In this document: positions 44,496-54,090 of the stretch, in pieces
Layout of the letters: the number at the start of each line of letters is the position of its first letter
Position numbering within the stretch: position 1 is the first letter of the stretch
Origin: Streptomyces flavochromogenes
Lineage (GTDB): Bacteria > Actinomycetota > Actinomycetes > Streptomycetales > Streptomycetaceae
Direction of reading: 5' to 3'
Assembly: GCF_000717595.1 (NCBI RefSeq)
Contig: NZ_JNZO01000001.1
Span: forward strand, 464,675-528,674
Length of the DNA: 64,000 nucleotides
The notes under the pieces: model-generated
What the model saw: the letters and a program-made list of their open reading frames with translations, nothing else
Told to the model about the DNA's origin: nothing
Database searches by the model: none
Program-made: the position numbers and the translations under genes

Positions 44496-45221
44496 ATGAC
44501 GACGATCACCACCCGTACGGTCGCCTACCCGGCCGACAACCTGACGATGATCGGACACCTCGCGCTCCCGGCCGGTGCCGAGCGCCGGCCCGCAGTCCTG
44601 ATCGGACCCGAGGGGACAGGGCTCAGCGATGTCGAGCGCCGCCGGGCCGAGGCTCTGGCCGAGCTGGGGTACGTGGCGCTGGCCTTCGACCTCCACGGCG
44701 GACGGTACTTGGACGACCCGGAGGACATGCTGGCCCGTTGCATGCCGCTGCTGGCCGACCCCGACCGGCTGCGAGCAATCGGTCACGCGGCGCTCGACGT
44801 GTTACGTGCCGAACCACGGGCCGACCCCGACCGGACCGCCGCCGTCGGGTACGGCACCGGGGGCGCCGTCGCACTGGAGCTCGGTCGCGATGGCGTCGAC
44901 CTGCGCGCGATCGGGACGGTCAACGCACTGACCACGGGCCGACCGGGCGAGGCGGCACGCATTCGCTGCCCGGTATGGGCCGGGGTCGGGTCGGAAGACC
45001 CGATCATGCCGCCCGCGCAACGGGCAGCGTTCACCGAAGAGATGCAGGCCGCGGGCGTCGACTGGCGCCTCGTGACCTACGGAGGAGCCCTTCACGCCTT
45101 CCACCACCCCTCGGTGGACCACAAGGTGCGTCCCGGCGTCGGCTATCACCCACGGCACGCAGAGCGAGCCTGGCGTGACATCGTCGCCCTGCTCGCCGAG
45201 TGCCTGCCCGTCACGGATTGA
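44496..45221 (+). CDS. Dienelactone-hydrolase-fold protein lacking the Cys nucleophile
   Basis: A 241-residue alpha/beta hydrolase of the dienelactone hydrolase family. It reads MTTITTRTVAYPADNLTMIG, VLIGPEGTGLSDVERRRAEA and LGYVALAFDLHGGRYL. The nucleophile elbow is normally Gly-x-Cys-x-Gly-Gly but here is VGYGTGGAVALELG, so the Cys is Gly. The acid residue region (GVGSEDPIMPP) and the catalytic His (GGALHAFHHP) are kept. It may be inactive, use the neighbouring Thr, or act on another chemistry. The ATG at 44496 was taken. It is divergent from the RHS gene and convergent with ispG across a strong terminator. Confidence 0.85.
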   Translation: MTTITTRTVAYPADNLTMIGHLALPAGAERRPAVLIGPEGTGLSDVERRRAEALAELGYVALAFDLHGGRYLDDPEDMLARCMPLLADPDRLRAIGHAALDVLRAEPRADPDRTAAVGYGTGGAVALELGRDGVDLRAIGTVNALTTGRPGEAARIRCPVWAGVGSEDPIMPPAQRAAFTEEMQAAGVDWRLVTYGGALHAFHHPSVDHKVRPGVGYHPRHAERAWRDIVALLAECLPVTD

Positions 45222-45270
45222 CCCGGTCGGCTCCTGGTCCTCCTCGATCCTGTCCGCCGTCGGCGACCGA

Positions 45271-45318
45271 CGCCGTGCGCGGGGGCCCGGCCGGACGGCC
45301 GGGCCCCCGCGCACGGCG
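45271..45318. terminator. Perfect 23-bp hairpin ending the NRPS-MEP operon
   Basis: Arms 45271-45293 and 45296-45318 are exact reverse complements with a 2-nt centre. The right arm abuts the ispG stop codon (45319-45321). It lies between convergent genes and should terminate both directions. Confidence 0.85.
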
Positions 45319-46476
45319 TCAGCCCACGGCCATCACCTCGGGCGTGCCCGTGCCGAGGGCGGAGGTGTCGAAGGCGTCGGCGAGCCGCAGCGCCTCCTCG
45401 ATCAGCGTCTCGACGATCTTCGACTCCGGTACGGTCCGGACGACTTCGCCCTTGACGAAGATCTGGCCCTTGCCGTTGCCGGAGGCGACGCCGAGGTCGG
45501 CCTCGCGGGCCTCTCCGGGGCCGTTGACGACGCAGCCCATCACGGCGACGCGCAGCGGGACCTCCATGCCCTCCAGGCCGGCGCTCACCTCGGCGGCGAG
45601 CTTGTAGACGTCGACCTGGGCGCGGCCGCAGGACGGGCAGGAGACGATGTCCAGCTTCCGCGGGCGCAGGTTGAGCGACTGAAGGATCTGGTCGGCGACC
45701 TTGACCTCCTCGACCGGGGGCGCGGAGAGCGAGACCCGGACCGTGTCGCCGATGCCCTGGCGCAGCAGCGCGCCGAAGGCGACGGCGGACTTGACGGTGC
45801 CCTGGAAGGCCGGACCGGCCTCGGTGACGCCGAGGTGCAGGGGGTAGTCGCAGGCGTCGGCGAGGAGTTCGTAGGCGCGGACCATGACCACGGGGTCGTT
45901 GTGCTTCACGGAGATCTTGAGGTCGTGGAAGTCGTGCTCGGCGAAGAGGCTCGCCTCCCACAGCGCCGACTCCACCAGGGCCTCGGGGGTGGCCTTGCCG
46001 TACTTCTTCAGCAGCCGGGCGTCCAGGGAGCCGGCGTTGACGCCGATGCGGATGGGGGTGCCGTGGTCCTTGGCGGCGCGGGCGATGTCCTTGACCCGGT
46101 CGTCGAACTTCTTGATGTTGCCGGGGTTGACGCGGACCGCGGCGCAGCCCGCCTCGATGGCGGCGAAGACGTAGCGCGGCTGGAAGTGGATGTCGGCGAT
46201 CACCGGGATCGGCGACTTGGCGGCGATCGCGGGCAACGCGTCCGCGTCGTCCTGGGAGGGGCAGGCCACCCGCACGATGTCGCAGCCCGCGGCGGTGAGT
46301 TCGGCGATCTGCTGGAGGGTGGCGTTGACGTCCGAGGTGAGCGTGGTCGTCATGGACTGCACCGAGATCGGGGACCGGCTGCCGACGCCGACCTTGCCGA
46401 CCTGGAGCTGGCGGGTGGGGCGGCGGGCGCCGAGTACCGGGGCGGGCATCGACGGGATGCCGAGCGCGACCGTCAT
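45319..46476 (-). CDS. ispG: 4-hydroxy-3-methylbut-2-enyl diphosphate synthase (MEP pathway)
   Basis: A 385-residue Fe-S enzyme converting methylerythritol cyclodiphosphate to HMBPP. The N-terminal barrel has [40 protein letters not shown] and [14 protein letters not shown]. The C-terminal 4Fe-4S ligands are in [12 protein letters not shown] (two Cys) and [19 protein letters not shown] (one Cys, plus the conserved Glu). It is the last gene of the NRPS operon, 40 nt after dxs. It is likely a secondary copy, because Streptomyces core genomes already encode IspG. Its place with dxs and ispH suggests it raises isoprenoid precursor supply for this cluster's product. Confidence 0.95.
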   Translation of the reverse strand: MTVALGIPSMPAPVLGARRPTRQLQVGKVGVGSRSPISVQSMTTTLTSDVNATLQQIAELTAAGCDIVRVACPSQDDADALPAIAAKSPIPVIADIHFQPRYVFAAIEAGCAAVRVNPGNIKKFDDRVKDIARAAKDHGTPIRIGVNAGSLDARLLKKYGKATPEALVESALWEASLFAEHDFHDLKISVKHNDPVVMVRAYELLADACDYPLHLGVTEAGPAFQGTVKSAVAFGALLRQGIGDTVRVSLSAPPVEEVKVADQILQSLNLRPRKLDIVSCPSCGRAQVDVYKLAAEVSAGLEGMEVPLRVAVMGCVVNGPGEAREADLGVASGNGKGQIFVKGEVVRTVPESKIVETLIEEALRLADAFDTSALGTGTPEVMAVG

Positions 46477-46516
46477 GGGGTGTCTCCTGCTCTGGTGAGG
46501 GTGAGGGCCGGGCGGT

Positions 46517-48337
46517 TCACTGGTCGGCGCCGACGGGCTGCGGTGCCAGGTCGTCGATCGAGACGGAGCCGTCGCGGCCGGCGAGGGCCTCGACGACGGC
46601 GCGGGCGATGTGGCGGCCGGTCAGGCCGTGGGCGGCGAGGATGTCGTCGCGGCGGCCGTGGTCCAGGAAGCGCTGGGGCAGTCCGAAGGTACGGACGGGG
46701 GTGCGGGCGCCCGCGTCGGCGAGGGCCTGGGCGATCGCCGCTCCGGCGCCGCCGCTGCGGCCGCCGTCCTCGACCGTGGCGACCAGCGAGTGGCCGAGGC
46801 CGAGCTCCACGAGGGCGGCGGGGACGGGGGCGATCCAGCGCGGGTCGACGACGGTGACGCCGAAGCCGTGCTCCGCGAGGCGGTCGGCGGCCTCCAGACA
46901 GACCCCGGCCATGGCGCCGACGGAGACGAGCAGGACGTCCCGGGCGTCCGAGTCCGCGCGGCGCAGGACGTCCATGCCGTCGAGGGTGGCGACGGCGGGA
47001 ATGTCGGGGCCCGCGGAGCCCTTGGGGAAGCGGAGCGCGGTGGGGCCGTCCTGGATCGCGAGGGCCTCGCGCAGGGCGCGGCGCAGGGTGGCGGCGTCGC
47101 GCGGGGCGGCCACGCGCAGGCCGGGGACCATCTGGAACAGCGACAGGTCCCACATGCCGTTGTGGGAGGCGCCGTCGTCGCCGGTGACGCCGGCCCGGTC
47201 GAGGACGAAGGTGACCGGGGCGCGGTGCAGGGCGACGTCGAGCAGCATCTGGTCGAAGGCCCGGTTGAGGAAGGTCGCGTACACCGCCACGACGGGGTGC
47301 AGTCCGCCGAGGGCGAGGCCGGCGGCGGAGGTGACGGCGTGCTGCTCGGCGATGCCGACGTCGAAGGTGCGGTCGGGGAAGCGCTCGGCGAAGGCGGTGA
47401 GTCCGGTGGGGGCGAGCATGGCCGCGGTGAGGGCGACCACGTCGGGGCACCGGGCGCCGAGTGCGGCGAGCTCCTCGCCGAACACGTCGGTCCAGGCGGG
47501 TTCCGGGGCGGGTCGCGGCGCGGTGCGGGCGGCGGGGCGGGGGCGTACGGCGTGGAAGCGGTCGGCCTCGTCCTGTTCGGCGGGGGCGTGGCCGCGGCCC
47601 TTCTCGGTCAGGCAGTGGACGACGACGGGTCGGCCGAGTCCTGCGGCGTGGCGCAGGGCCTCTTCGAGGGCCGCGATGTCGTGTCCGTCGACGGGTCCGA
47701 CGTACGCGAGGCCGAGGTTCTCGAAGACGGAGTGCGGGGGGCGCTCCTCGGTGCGCAGGTGCGCCAGGTGGGCGGGGATGCCGCCGACTGTGGGGGCGTA
47801 GGAGCGGGTGTTGTCGTTGAGGACGACGACGACCGGGCGGTCGGCGCCGTCGGCGAGGTTGTTCAGGGCCTCCCAGGCCATGCCGCCGGTGAGGGCGCCG
47901 TCGCCGATGACGGCGACGACGGCGCGGTCGGTGGCGCCGGTGAGCCGGTGGGCCTTGGCGAGGCCGTCGGCGTAGGACAGGACGGTGGAGGCGTGGGAGT
48001 TCTCGATGAGGTCGTGCGCGGACTCGGTGCGCGAGGGGTAGCCGGAGAGTCCGCCCGGCTGGCGCAGGGTGCCGAAGGCGGCCGCCCGGCCGGTGATGAT
48101 CTTGTGGGGGTAGGTCTGGTGCCCGGTGTCCCACAGGATCTGGTCGCGCGGGGACTCGAAGACCCGGTGCAGGGCGAGGGTGAGCTCGACGACGCCGAGG
48201 CTGGGGCCGAGGTGGCCGCCGGTGCGGGTGACCTCCTCGACGAGGAGGCGCCGGATGTCCGCGGCGAGCTCCTCGGTCTGCGGGAGGGTGAGCGCGCGCA
48301 GGTCGTCGGGTCCGTGGACCGATGCGATCGACGTCAT
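46517..48337 (-). CDS. dxs: 1-deoxy-D-xylulose-5-phosphate synthase (MEP pathway)
   Basis: A 606-residue thiamine-diphosphate enzyme condensing pyruvate and glyceraldehyde-3-phosphate, the first and flux-setting MEP step. Motifs include [13 protein letters not shown], the ThDP-binding [17 protein letters not shown] near residue 145, catalytic Glu in [16 protein letters not shown] near 329, and [20 protein letters not shown]. It is slightly shorter than typical housekeeping Dxs (about 620-650). The ATG at 48337 has AGGA 7 nt upstream. A GTG at 48358 overlaps the ispH stop as GTGA and is an equally serious candidate. Either way ispH-dxs-ispG are tightly linked. Confidence 0.95.
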   Translation of the reverse strand: MTSIASVHGPDDLRALTLPQTEELAADIRRLLVEEVTRTGGHLGPSLGVVELTLALHRVFESPRDQILWDTGHQTYPHKIITGRAAAFGTLRQPGGLSGYPSRTESAHDLIENSHASTVLSYADGLAKAHRLTGATDRAVVAVIGDGALTGGMAWEALNNLADGADRPVVVVLNDNTRSYAPTVGGIPAHLAHLRTEERPPHSVFENLGLAYVGPVDGHDIAALEEALRHAAGLGRPVVVHCLTEKGRGHAPAEQDEADRFHAVRPRPAARTAPRPAPEPAWTDVFGEELAALGARCPDVVALTAAMLAPTGLTAFAERFPDRTFDVGIAEQHAVTSAAGLALGGLHPVVAVYATFLNRAFDQMLLDVALHRAPVTFVLDRAGVTGDDGASHNGMWDLSLFQMVPGLRVAAPRDAATLRRALREALAIQDGPTALRFPKGSAGPDIPAVATLDGMDVLRRADSDARDVLLVSVGAMAGVCLEAADRLAEHGFGVTVVDPRWIAPVPAALVELGLGHSLVATVEDGGRSGGAGAAIAQALADAGARTPVRTFGLPQRFLDHGRRDDILAAHGLTGRHIARAVVEALAGRDGSVSIDDLAPQPVGADQ

Positions 48338-48354
48338 GGCAGATCCTGTTCTGG

Positions 48355-49380
48355 TCACAGGGCCTCATCGGCCAGGGGGGTCCGGGGTACTCGGCCGGTG
48401 ACGGGGTCGGCCAGCCGGGCGGGCATGGAGAAGACGACGTCCTCGGCGATGCCGTCGTCCAGTTCGACGTCGTGCCAGCCGAGTGCGGCGAGCCGGTCGA
48501 GGAGTCCGCGGACGAGGATCTCCGGGGCGCTGGCGCCGGAGCTGACGCCGATGCTCGACGCCCCGGCGAGCCAGGTCGCGTCGAGGTGGCCGGCGTCCGG
48601 GACGAGGTACGCGGCGCTGCCGTGCTCCCGGGCGACCTCGACCATGCGGATCGAGTTGCTGGAGTTGCGGGAGCCGACGACCAGGACGAGGTCGTTGCGG
48701 CGGGCGAGGGCCTTGACGGCGTTCTGGCGGTTCTGGCTGGCGTAGCAGATGTCGCCGTCGGCGGGGCCGGCGAGGTCGGTGAAGCGGGCGCGCAGCGCGT
48801 CGACGACCCGCCGGGTCTCGTCGAAGGACAGGGTGGTCTGGGTCAGGTAGGCGACCGGCGCGTCGTCCGGCAGGTCGAGGGCGGCGACGTCGTCCTCGTT
48901 CTCGACCACGATGGTGCGCTCGGGGGCCTCGCCGCGGACGCCCTCGACCTCCTCGTGGTCGGCGTGGCCGACCAGCAGGATGGTCCGGCCGTCGCGGGCG
49001 TAACGGACGGCCGCCTGGTGGACCTTGGAGACCAGCGGGCAGGTGGCGTCGATGACTTCGAGCCGGCGCTCCGCGGCGCCGCCGCGCACGGCGGGCGAGA
49101 CGCCGTGGGCGGAGAAGACGCACACGGCGCCCTCGGGCACCTCCTCCTCGCTGTCGACGAAGCGGGCACCGCGCTTCTCCAGCTCGGCCACGACGTGGTG
49201 GTTGTGCACGATCTCCTTGCGCACGTACACCGGGGCGCCGTGGAGGTCGAGGGCGCGTTCCACGATGCCGATGGCACGGCGCACCCCGGCGCAGAAACCG
49301 CGCGGCTGGGCGAGGACGACGCGCGGGGGCCGGTCGTCGGCCGGGGCGTCCGGGCCGGCCGGCTGGATGGTGGCGCTCAT
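48355..49380 (-). CDS. ispH: 4-hydroxy-3-methylbut-2-enyl diphosphate reductase (MEP pathway)
   Basis: A 341-residue Fe-S enzyme making IPP and DMAPP from HMBPP, the last MEP step. The three cluster Cys are in [14 protein letters not shown] (about residue 30), [15 protein letters not shown] (about 114) and [14 protein letters not shown] (about 211). The conserved [17 protein letters not shown] and [11 protein letters not shown] are also present. The ATG at 49380 overlaps the stop of the ABC exporter gene as ATGA. Upstream in-frame sequence to 49467 lies inside that exporter gene and is not used. It is probably a cluster-dedicated duplicate. Confidence 0.95.
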   Translation of the reverse strand: MSATIQPAGPDAPADDRPPRVVLAQPRGFCAGVRRAIGIVERALDLHGAPVYVRKEIVHNHHVVAELEKRGARFVDSEEEVPEGAVCVFSAHGVSPAVRGGAAERRLEVIDATCPLVSKVHQAAVRYARDGRTILLVGHADHEEVEGVRGEAPERTIVVENEDDVAALDLPDDAPVAYLTQTTLSFDETRRVVDALRARFTDLAGPADGDICYASQNRQNAVKALARRNDLVLVVGSRNSSNSIRMVEVAREHGSAAYLVPDAGHLDATWLAGASSIGVSSGASAPEILVRGLLDRLAALGWHDVELDDGIAEDVVFSMPARLADPVTGRVPRTPLADEAL

Positions 49381-52300
49381 GAAGCGTTCCGTTCGTAGGA
49401 GTCGTGGGTGGGGGTTGCGGGCCGTGGGACGGTGGCCGCGGGCGGGCGCCCCTGCGAGGCGCGCCACAGTGCGGCGTAGGTCCCGTCCAGGGCGAGGAGT
49501 TCGTCGTGGGAGCCGTCCTCCCGGATCCGGCCCTCGTCGACGACGACGATGCGGTCGGCTCGGGAGGCGACGCTGAGGCGGTGGGCGACGATCAGGGCGG
49601 TACGGCCGCTGACGAGGCGTTCGGTCGCCCGGTTGACCAGCGCCTCGGTGGCGAGGTCGAGGGCGGCGGTGGCCTCGTCGAGCAGGAGGACGTCGGGGCG
49701 GACGAGTTCGGCGCGGGCCAGCGAGATCAGTTGCCGTTGACCGGCGGAGAGGTTGCGTCCGCCTTCGGTCACGCGGTGGTCGTAGCCGCCGTCGAGGTCG
49801 CTGAGGGTGTCGTGGGCGCCGACCCGGCGGGCCGCGTCGACCGTCTCTGCGTCGGTGGCGTCGGGCCGGCCGTAGGCGATGGCCTCCCGGACGGTTCCGG
49901 CGAAGAGGTACGGCTCCTGGGGGACGACGCCGAGCCGCTTCCGGTAGGCGGTGAGGTCAAGGTCGCGCAGGTCGGTCCCGTCGACGCGGACGGTTCCGCG
50001 GGTCGGGTCGTGGAACCGGGCGGCGAGCTTGACGAGGGTCGACTTGCCGGCGCCGGTCGTGCCGACGAAGGCGACGGTCTGGCCCTGCGGGATGCGCAGC
50101 CGGATCCCGGTCAGCGCCGGGCGGCCGTCGCGGTAGTGGAAGTCGACGTCGTCGAAGACGAGTTCGCCGCGCAGGGAGGGGACGGGGAGCGCGTCGGCGG
50201 CGACCGGGGTGGTGCTGCGCAGCCGGAGCAGATCCCGGATCCGCAGCAGGGACACCCGCGCCTGCTGGTATCCGTCGAACAGCTGGGAGAGCTGCTGCAC
50301 CGGGACGAAGAACAGGTCCAGGTAGAGGAGGTACGCGACGAGGGCGCCGACCGTCATGGTGCCCGCGGCCACCCGGTGGGCGCCGACGGCGAGCACCACG
50401 GCGGTGACGGAGGCGGCGAGGAACTGGATGAACGGGAAGTAGCGGGCGGACAGGAGCTGGCCGCGGACCCGGGCGCGCCGGTAGGCGTCGCTGTGCCGGG
50501 CGAAGGCGGTGACGACGGACTCCTCGCGGCGGAACGCCTGGACGGTGCGCATGCCGGCCGCGCCTTCCTGGAGTGCGCCGTTGACGACGGCGAGCCGTTC
50601 CCGGGCGTCGGTGTAGCTGCGGGCGGAGGCCCGGCGGAAGACGACGGTGGCGAGGGCGATCGGCGGCAGGACGGCGAGGACGACGAGGAGCATCCCGGCG
50701 TCGGCGGCGCCGAGCGCGACGAGCACGCCGAGCAGGGTGAGGGCGCTGACGAGCACGCTGAGGAGGCCGGTCTGGAGGAAGGAGGAGAGCGAGTCGACGT
50801 CGGTGGTCATCCGGGTGAGGGTGCGGCCGGACGCCTCGTTCTCGAAGTGGTCGAGCCCCAGGCGGTGCAGGTGCGCGAAGACCCGGATCCGCAGCCCGTA
50901 CAGCAGCCGCTCCCCTGTGCGTCCGGTGACCCGGACCGCGGCCCACTGGACGGCGTACTGGGCGAGGACGAGGGCCAGTGCGGCGAGGGAGGCCGTGGCG
51001 ACGGCGGTGAGGGCGAGGTGGTGGGCTCCGCCCTCGATGCCGTGCCGCAGGACGAAGGGCAGGGTGAGCCCGGCGAGCGCGTCGGCGACGACCAGGCCGA
51101 GGCCGAGGGCGAGCGGCAGGCGGTAGCCGCGCAGCAGGTGGCGCAGCCCGAACTCGCTCGTGCCGTCGGCCCGGGGGTCTCGGGCGGCCTCCGCCTCGTC
51201 GACATGAGGGAGATCGAGGGCCGGCGGCAGTGCCGCGACGCGGGCCTGCATGCGCGTGGCCGCGGAGTGCGGGGCGGCGGCGGTCTTCGGGGTGGCCGGG
51301 GCGGGGCGCTTCCGGTGCCCCGCGGGGGCCTGCGGCTGGGGGGCGGCTTCCTCGGCCGGCGCCGTGGCGGGCTCGTGCTGGAGGATCGTGCGGTAGAGCG
51401 GGCAGCGGGCGGTGAGTTCGTGATGGGTGCCGAGGTCGACGATCCGGCCGTGGTCGAGGACGGCGATCCGGTCGGCTAGCGCGAGGGTGGAACGGCGGCG
51501 GGCGACGATCAGGGTGGTGCGGCCCCCGGCCCGGTCGCGCAGGGCGTCGTGGATGCGCTGTTCGACGCGGGCGTCGACGGCGGAGGTGGCGTCGTCGAGG
51601 ACGAGGACACGGGGCGCTGCGGCGAGCGCCCGGGCGAGGGCGAGGCGCTGGCGCTGTCCGCCGGACAGGGCGCCGCGTTCGCCGATGACCGTGGCGTAGC
51701 CGTCGGGCAGGTCGGCGACGAAGGCGTGGGCCTGGGCGGTCCGGGCGGCGGCGTGGATCTCGGCGTCGTCGGCGTCGGGACGGCCGTAGGCGATGGCCTC
51801 GCGGACGGTTCCGGTGAGCAGGGCGGTGTCCTCGGGGACGCCGGCGACGGCGCCGCGCAGGGAGGCGTAGGTCAGGTCGCGGACGTCGGCGCCGCCGATC
51901 CGCACGGTTCCCTCGGAGACGTCGTGGAAGCGGGAGAGGAGCTGGGCGAGGGTGGACTTGCCCGATCCGGGGGCGCCGACGAGGGCGAGCGTCTCGCCGG
52001 GTTCGATGCGGAGGGAGAGGTCGGTGAGGACGGGCCGGCCGGGGCCGTACGCGAAGGTGACGTGGTCGAACTCGACGCCGAGGGGGCCGTCTTCGGGCAG
52101 TCGGCCCGCGCCTTCGGTCAGCACCGGGCGGGTGTCGATCACTTCGAGGACCCGCTCGATCCCGGCGCCGGCCTGCTGGCCCATGGTGAGCAGTGCGGCG
52201 AGGGTCTTGACGGGGCCGACGAGCTGGGCGAGGTAGGCGGAGAAGGCGAGGAGGGCGCCGAGGCTCAGTTGGCCGCGGGCCGCCAGCCAGCCGCCGACCG

Positions 52301-53099
52301 CGAGGGCTCCGACCTGTCCGAGGGAGGGCACACACTGGAGCGCGGGCCCGTAGCGGGCGTTGAGCCGTACGGCGCGCATACGGCCGGCGAAGAGCCGCCG
52401 TGCGGCGAGGGCCAGCCGGTCCATCTCCCGCTGTTCCTGGCCGAATCCCTTGACGACACGGATGCCGGCGGTGGAGCTGGCGACGACTCCGGCGACGGCG
52501 GCGGCCTGGTTCTGGGCGTACCAGGTCGCGGGGTAGAGCCAGGTGCGGCTGCGTCGGCCGATGAACCACAGTGCGGGGACCAGGGCGAGCGCGACCAGGG
52601 CGAGCAGCGGGGAGAGCGTGGCGATGAGGATCAGGGAGACCGCCAGCAGGGCCGCGCTGGAGATCGCGGTGGGCAGGGTGGAGACGAGTCCGAAGACCAT
52701 GTTGAGGTCTCCGGAGGCGCGGCCCAGGAGCTGACCGGTGCTCAGTTCGTCGCGGCGTACGCCGTCCAGGCGGGAGAGCGAGCGGAACAGGTCGACCCGC
52801 AGGTCGTGCTGGACGTCGGCGGCGAGCCGTCCGGCGTACAGGCGGCGCAGGTACGCGGCGAGGTAGCCGAGGGCGGCGACGGCGAGCAGTGCTCCGGTCC
52901 ACAGGGCGGCGGAGCGGGCAGGGCGCAGGACGACGTCGTCGACGATCACCATCGTGACGAGGGGGACGAGGGCGCTGGTCGCGGTCCCGAGGAGCGCGGC
53001 GAGGACCGCGACCAGCACGCTGCGCCGGTGCCGCAGACAACGGCGGGCCAGCCGCCCGGTCCAGGAACCCCGGTCGGTGTCGTCGGTGGGGTGCGTCAT
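49377..53099 (-). CDS. Fused full-length ABC exporter (TMD-NBD-TMD-NBD)
   Basis: A 1,240-residue protein with two exporter halves in one chain. NBD1 has Walker A GAPGSGKST (about 378), signature LSGGQRQRLALARAL (about 481) and Walker B LVLDDATSAVD (about 500), where the catalytic Glu is Asp. NBD2 has GTTGAGKST (about 1020), signature LSAGQRQLISLARAE (about 1121) and LLLDEATAALD (about 1140) with Glu intact. The ATP site made of NBD1 Walker motifs and the NBD2 LSAGQ signature should therefore be degenerate. The ATG at 53099 has AGGAGG 8 nt upstream. It lies between PPTase and ispH, and most likely exports the NRPS product and gives self-resistance. Confidence 0.92.
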   Translation of the reverse strand: MTHPTDDTDRGSWTGRLARRCLRHRRSVLVAVLAALLGTATSALVPLVTMVIVDDVVLRPARSAALWTGALLAVAALGYLAAYLRRLYAGRLAADVQHDLRVDLFRSLSRLDGVRRDELSTGQLLGRASGDLNMVFGLVSTLPTAISSAALLAVSLILIATLSPLLALVALALVPALWFIGRRSRTWLYPATWYAQNQAAAVAGVVASSTAGIRVVKGFGQEQREMDRLALAARRLFAGRMRAVRLNARYGPALQCVPSLGQVGALAVGGWLAARGQLSLGALLAFSAYLAQLVGPVKTLAALLTMGQQAGAGIERVLEVIDTRPVLTEGAGRLPEDGPLGVEFDHVTFAYGPGRPVLTDLSLRIEPGETLALVGAPGSGKSTLAQLLSRFHDVSEGTVRIGGADVRDLTYASLRGAVAGVPEDTALLTGTVREAIAYGRPDADDAEIHAAARTAQAHAFVADLPDGYATVIGERGALSGGQRQRLALARALAAAPRVLVLDDATSAVDARVEQRIHDALRDRAGGRTTLIVARRRSTLALADRIAVLDHGRIVDLGTHHELTARCPLYRTILQHEPATAPAEEAAPQPQAPAGHRKRPAPATPKTAAAPHSAATRMQARVAALPPALDLPHVDEAEAARDPRADGTSEFGLRHLLRGYRLPLALGLGLVVADALAGLTLPFVLRHGIEGGAHHLALTAVATASLAALALVLAQYAVQWAAVRVTGRTGERLLYGLRIRVFAHLHRLGLDHFENEASGRTLTRMTTDVDSLSSFLQTGLLSVLVSALTLLGVLVALGAADAGMLLVVLAVLPPIALATVVFRRASARSYTDARERLAVVNGALQEGAAGMRTVQAFRREESVVTAFARHSDAYRRARVRGQLLSARYFPFIQFLAASVTAVVLAVGAHRVAAGTMTVGALVAYLLYLDLFFVPVQQLSQLFDGYQQARVSLLRIRDLLRLRSTTPVAADALPVPSLRGELVFDDVDFHYRDGRPALTGIRLRIPQGQTVAFVGTTGAGKSTLVKLAARFHDPTRGTVRVDGTDLRDLDLTAYRKRLGVVPQEPYLFAGTVREAIAYGRPDATDAETVDAARRVGAHDTLSDLDGGYDHRVTEGGRNLSAGQRQLISLARAELVRPDVLLLDEATAALDLATEALVNRATERLVSGRTALIVAHRLSVASRADRIVVVDEGRIREDGSHDELLALDGTYAALWRASQGRPPAATVPRPATPTHDSYERNAS

Positions 53100-53146
53100 T
53101 CCGGGGCCTCCTCTCGTGAGGGTGGTGGGTGGGGTGCGGTGGGGGG

Positions 53147-53779
53147 TCATGCGTCGCAGTGGCGCAGGTCGACCGGTGCGCCCGGGGCGCCGAGGCCGGC
53201 GACCGCGAGGACGTGCGAGCCGTGCGGGCCGGTGCCGGTCGGCAGGACCGTGCAGGCGGCCCCGGTCCCGCCGGGCAGGGCGCTCAGGGCGGGCGTCCTG
53301 CCCGTGGCGGAGGGCGGGGGCCAGTGCGGGGGGTGGAGCAGCGGCTGGGTGAGCCCGCCGTGGGCGAGTCCGTGGCCGCGGGCCTTGCCGACGGCCTCCT
53401 TCTGGGTCCAGAGCCAGTAGAAGGCGGGGACCCGGTCCGCCGCGGGGAGGCGGCCGAGCCAGTCGGCGTCGGCGGGGGCGAACCAGCGCCGGGCCATGGC
53501 GAGGGCGGGCAGCGGCCGTACGGTCTCGATGTCGACGCCGACCGGGTTCCGGGCCAGTGCCACGGCCCGGGCTCCCGGACTGTGGCTCACGCTCACGTGG
53601 AGCCGGGCGGCGGCTCCGGTGAGCCGGGGGCGGCCGCCGGGTTCGTGGGCGAGCCCGATCCGGTGGAGCGGGCTGCCGGTGAGCTCCGCGGCGGCGCGCA
53701 GCAGCGTGGTGTGCGCCGCGCGCCGTTCGCCGGAGGCGACGGGGCCCCAGAGCACCGTGACGGCGTCGGGGCCGGTCAC
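53147..53779 (-). CDS. Sfp-type 4'-phosphopantetheinyl transferase
   Basis: A 210-residue enzyme that loads the phosphopantetheine arm onto carrier domains, here the NRPS T domains. Motifs are LHVSVSHSPGARAVALA, the Mg-binding NPVGVDIETVRPL and WLWTQKEAVGKARG. The start at 53779 is 4 nt after the MbtH stop, so the two are one transcript. The Pro-rich stretch near residues 150-165 is a variable loop. The exporter gene begins 47 nt downstream. Confidence 0.93.
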   Translation of the reverse strand: MTGPDAVTVLWGPVASGERRAAHTTLLRAAAELTGSPLHRIGLAHEPGGRPRLTGAAARLHVSVSHSPGARAVALARNPVGVDIETVRPLPALAMARRWFAPADADWLGRLPAADRVPAFYWLWTQKEAVGKARGHGLAHGGLTQPLLHPPHWPPPSATGRTPALSALPGGTGAACTVLPTGTGPHGSHVLAVAGLGAPGAPVDLRHCDA

Positions 53780-53783
53780 CGGG

Positions 53784-53993
53784 TCAGGACGCCATCGCGC
53801 GGACGAGGCTCTTGGGGCGCATGTCCGTCCAGTTGGCCTCGATGTGGTCGAGGCAGGCCTGGCGGTCGTTCTCCGCGAAGGCGACCTCCCAGCCGGCCGG
53901 GACCTCGGCGAAGTCCGGCCACAGGGAATGCTGGCCCTCGTCGTTGACGAGGACGAGGTAGCGGCCGTCGGCGTTCTCGAACGGGTTCGTCAT
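53784..53993 (-). CDS. MbtH-family NRPS accessory protein
   Basis: A 69-residue protein that binds and activates adenylation domains. It has the family signature in full: [33 protein letters not shown], and WTDMRPKSL. The ATG at 53993 is 97 nt downstream of the CCR gene. Its presence implies that at least one A domain of the cluster is MbtH-dependent, commonly those activating tyrosine-like residues, which agrees with the reading of the first A domain here. Confidence 0.96.
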   Translation of the reverse strand: MTNPFENADGRYLVLVNDEGQHSLWPDFAEVPAGWEVAFAENDRQACLDHIEANWTDMRPKSLVRAMAS

Positions 53994-54090
53994 TTCTTTT
54001 CCCTTTTCTGTTTCCCGAGGTTACTGCTTGTTTCCGTCGCCATTCTTTCTAACCAATCAGAGAAAGATCGGCAACCTTTTCGAAAAGATT

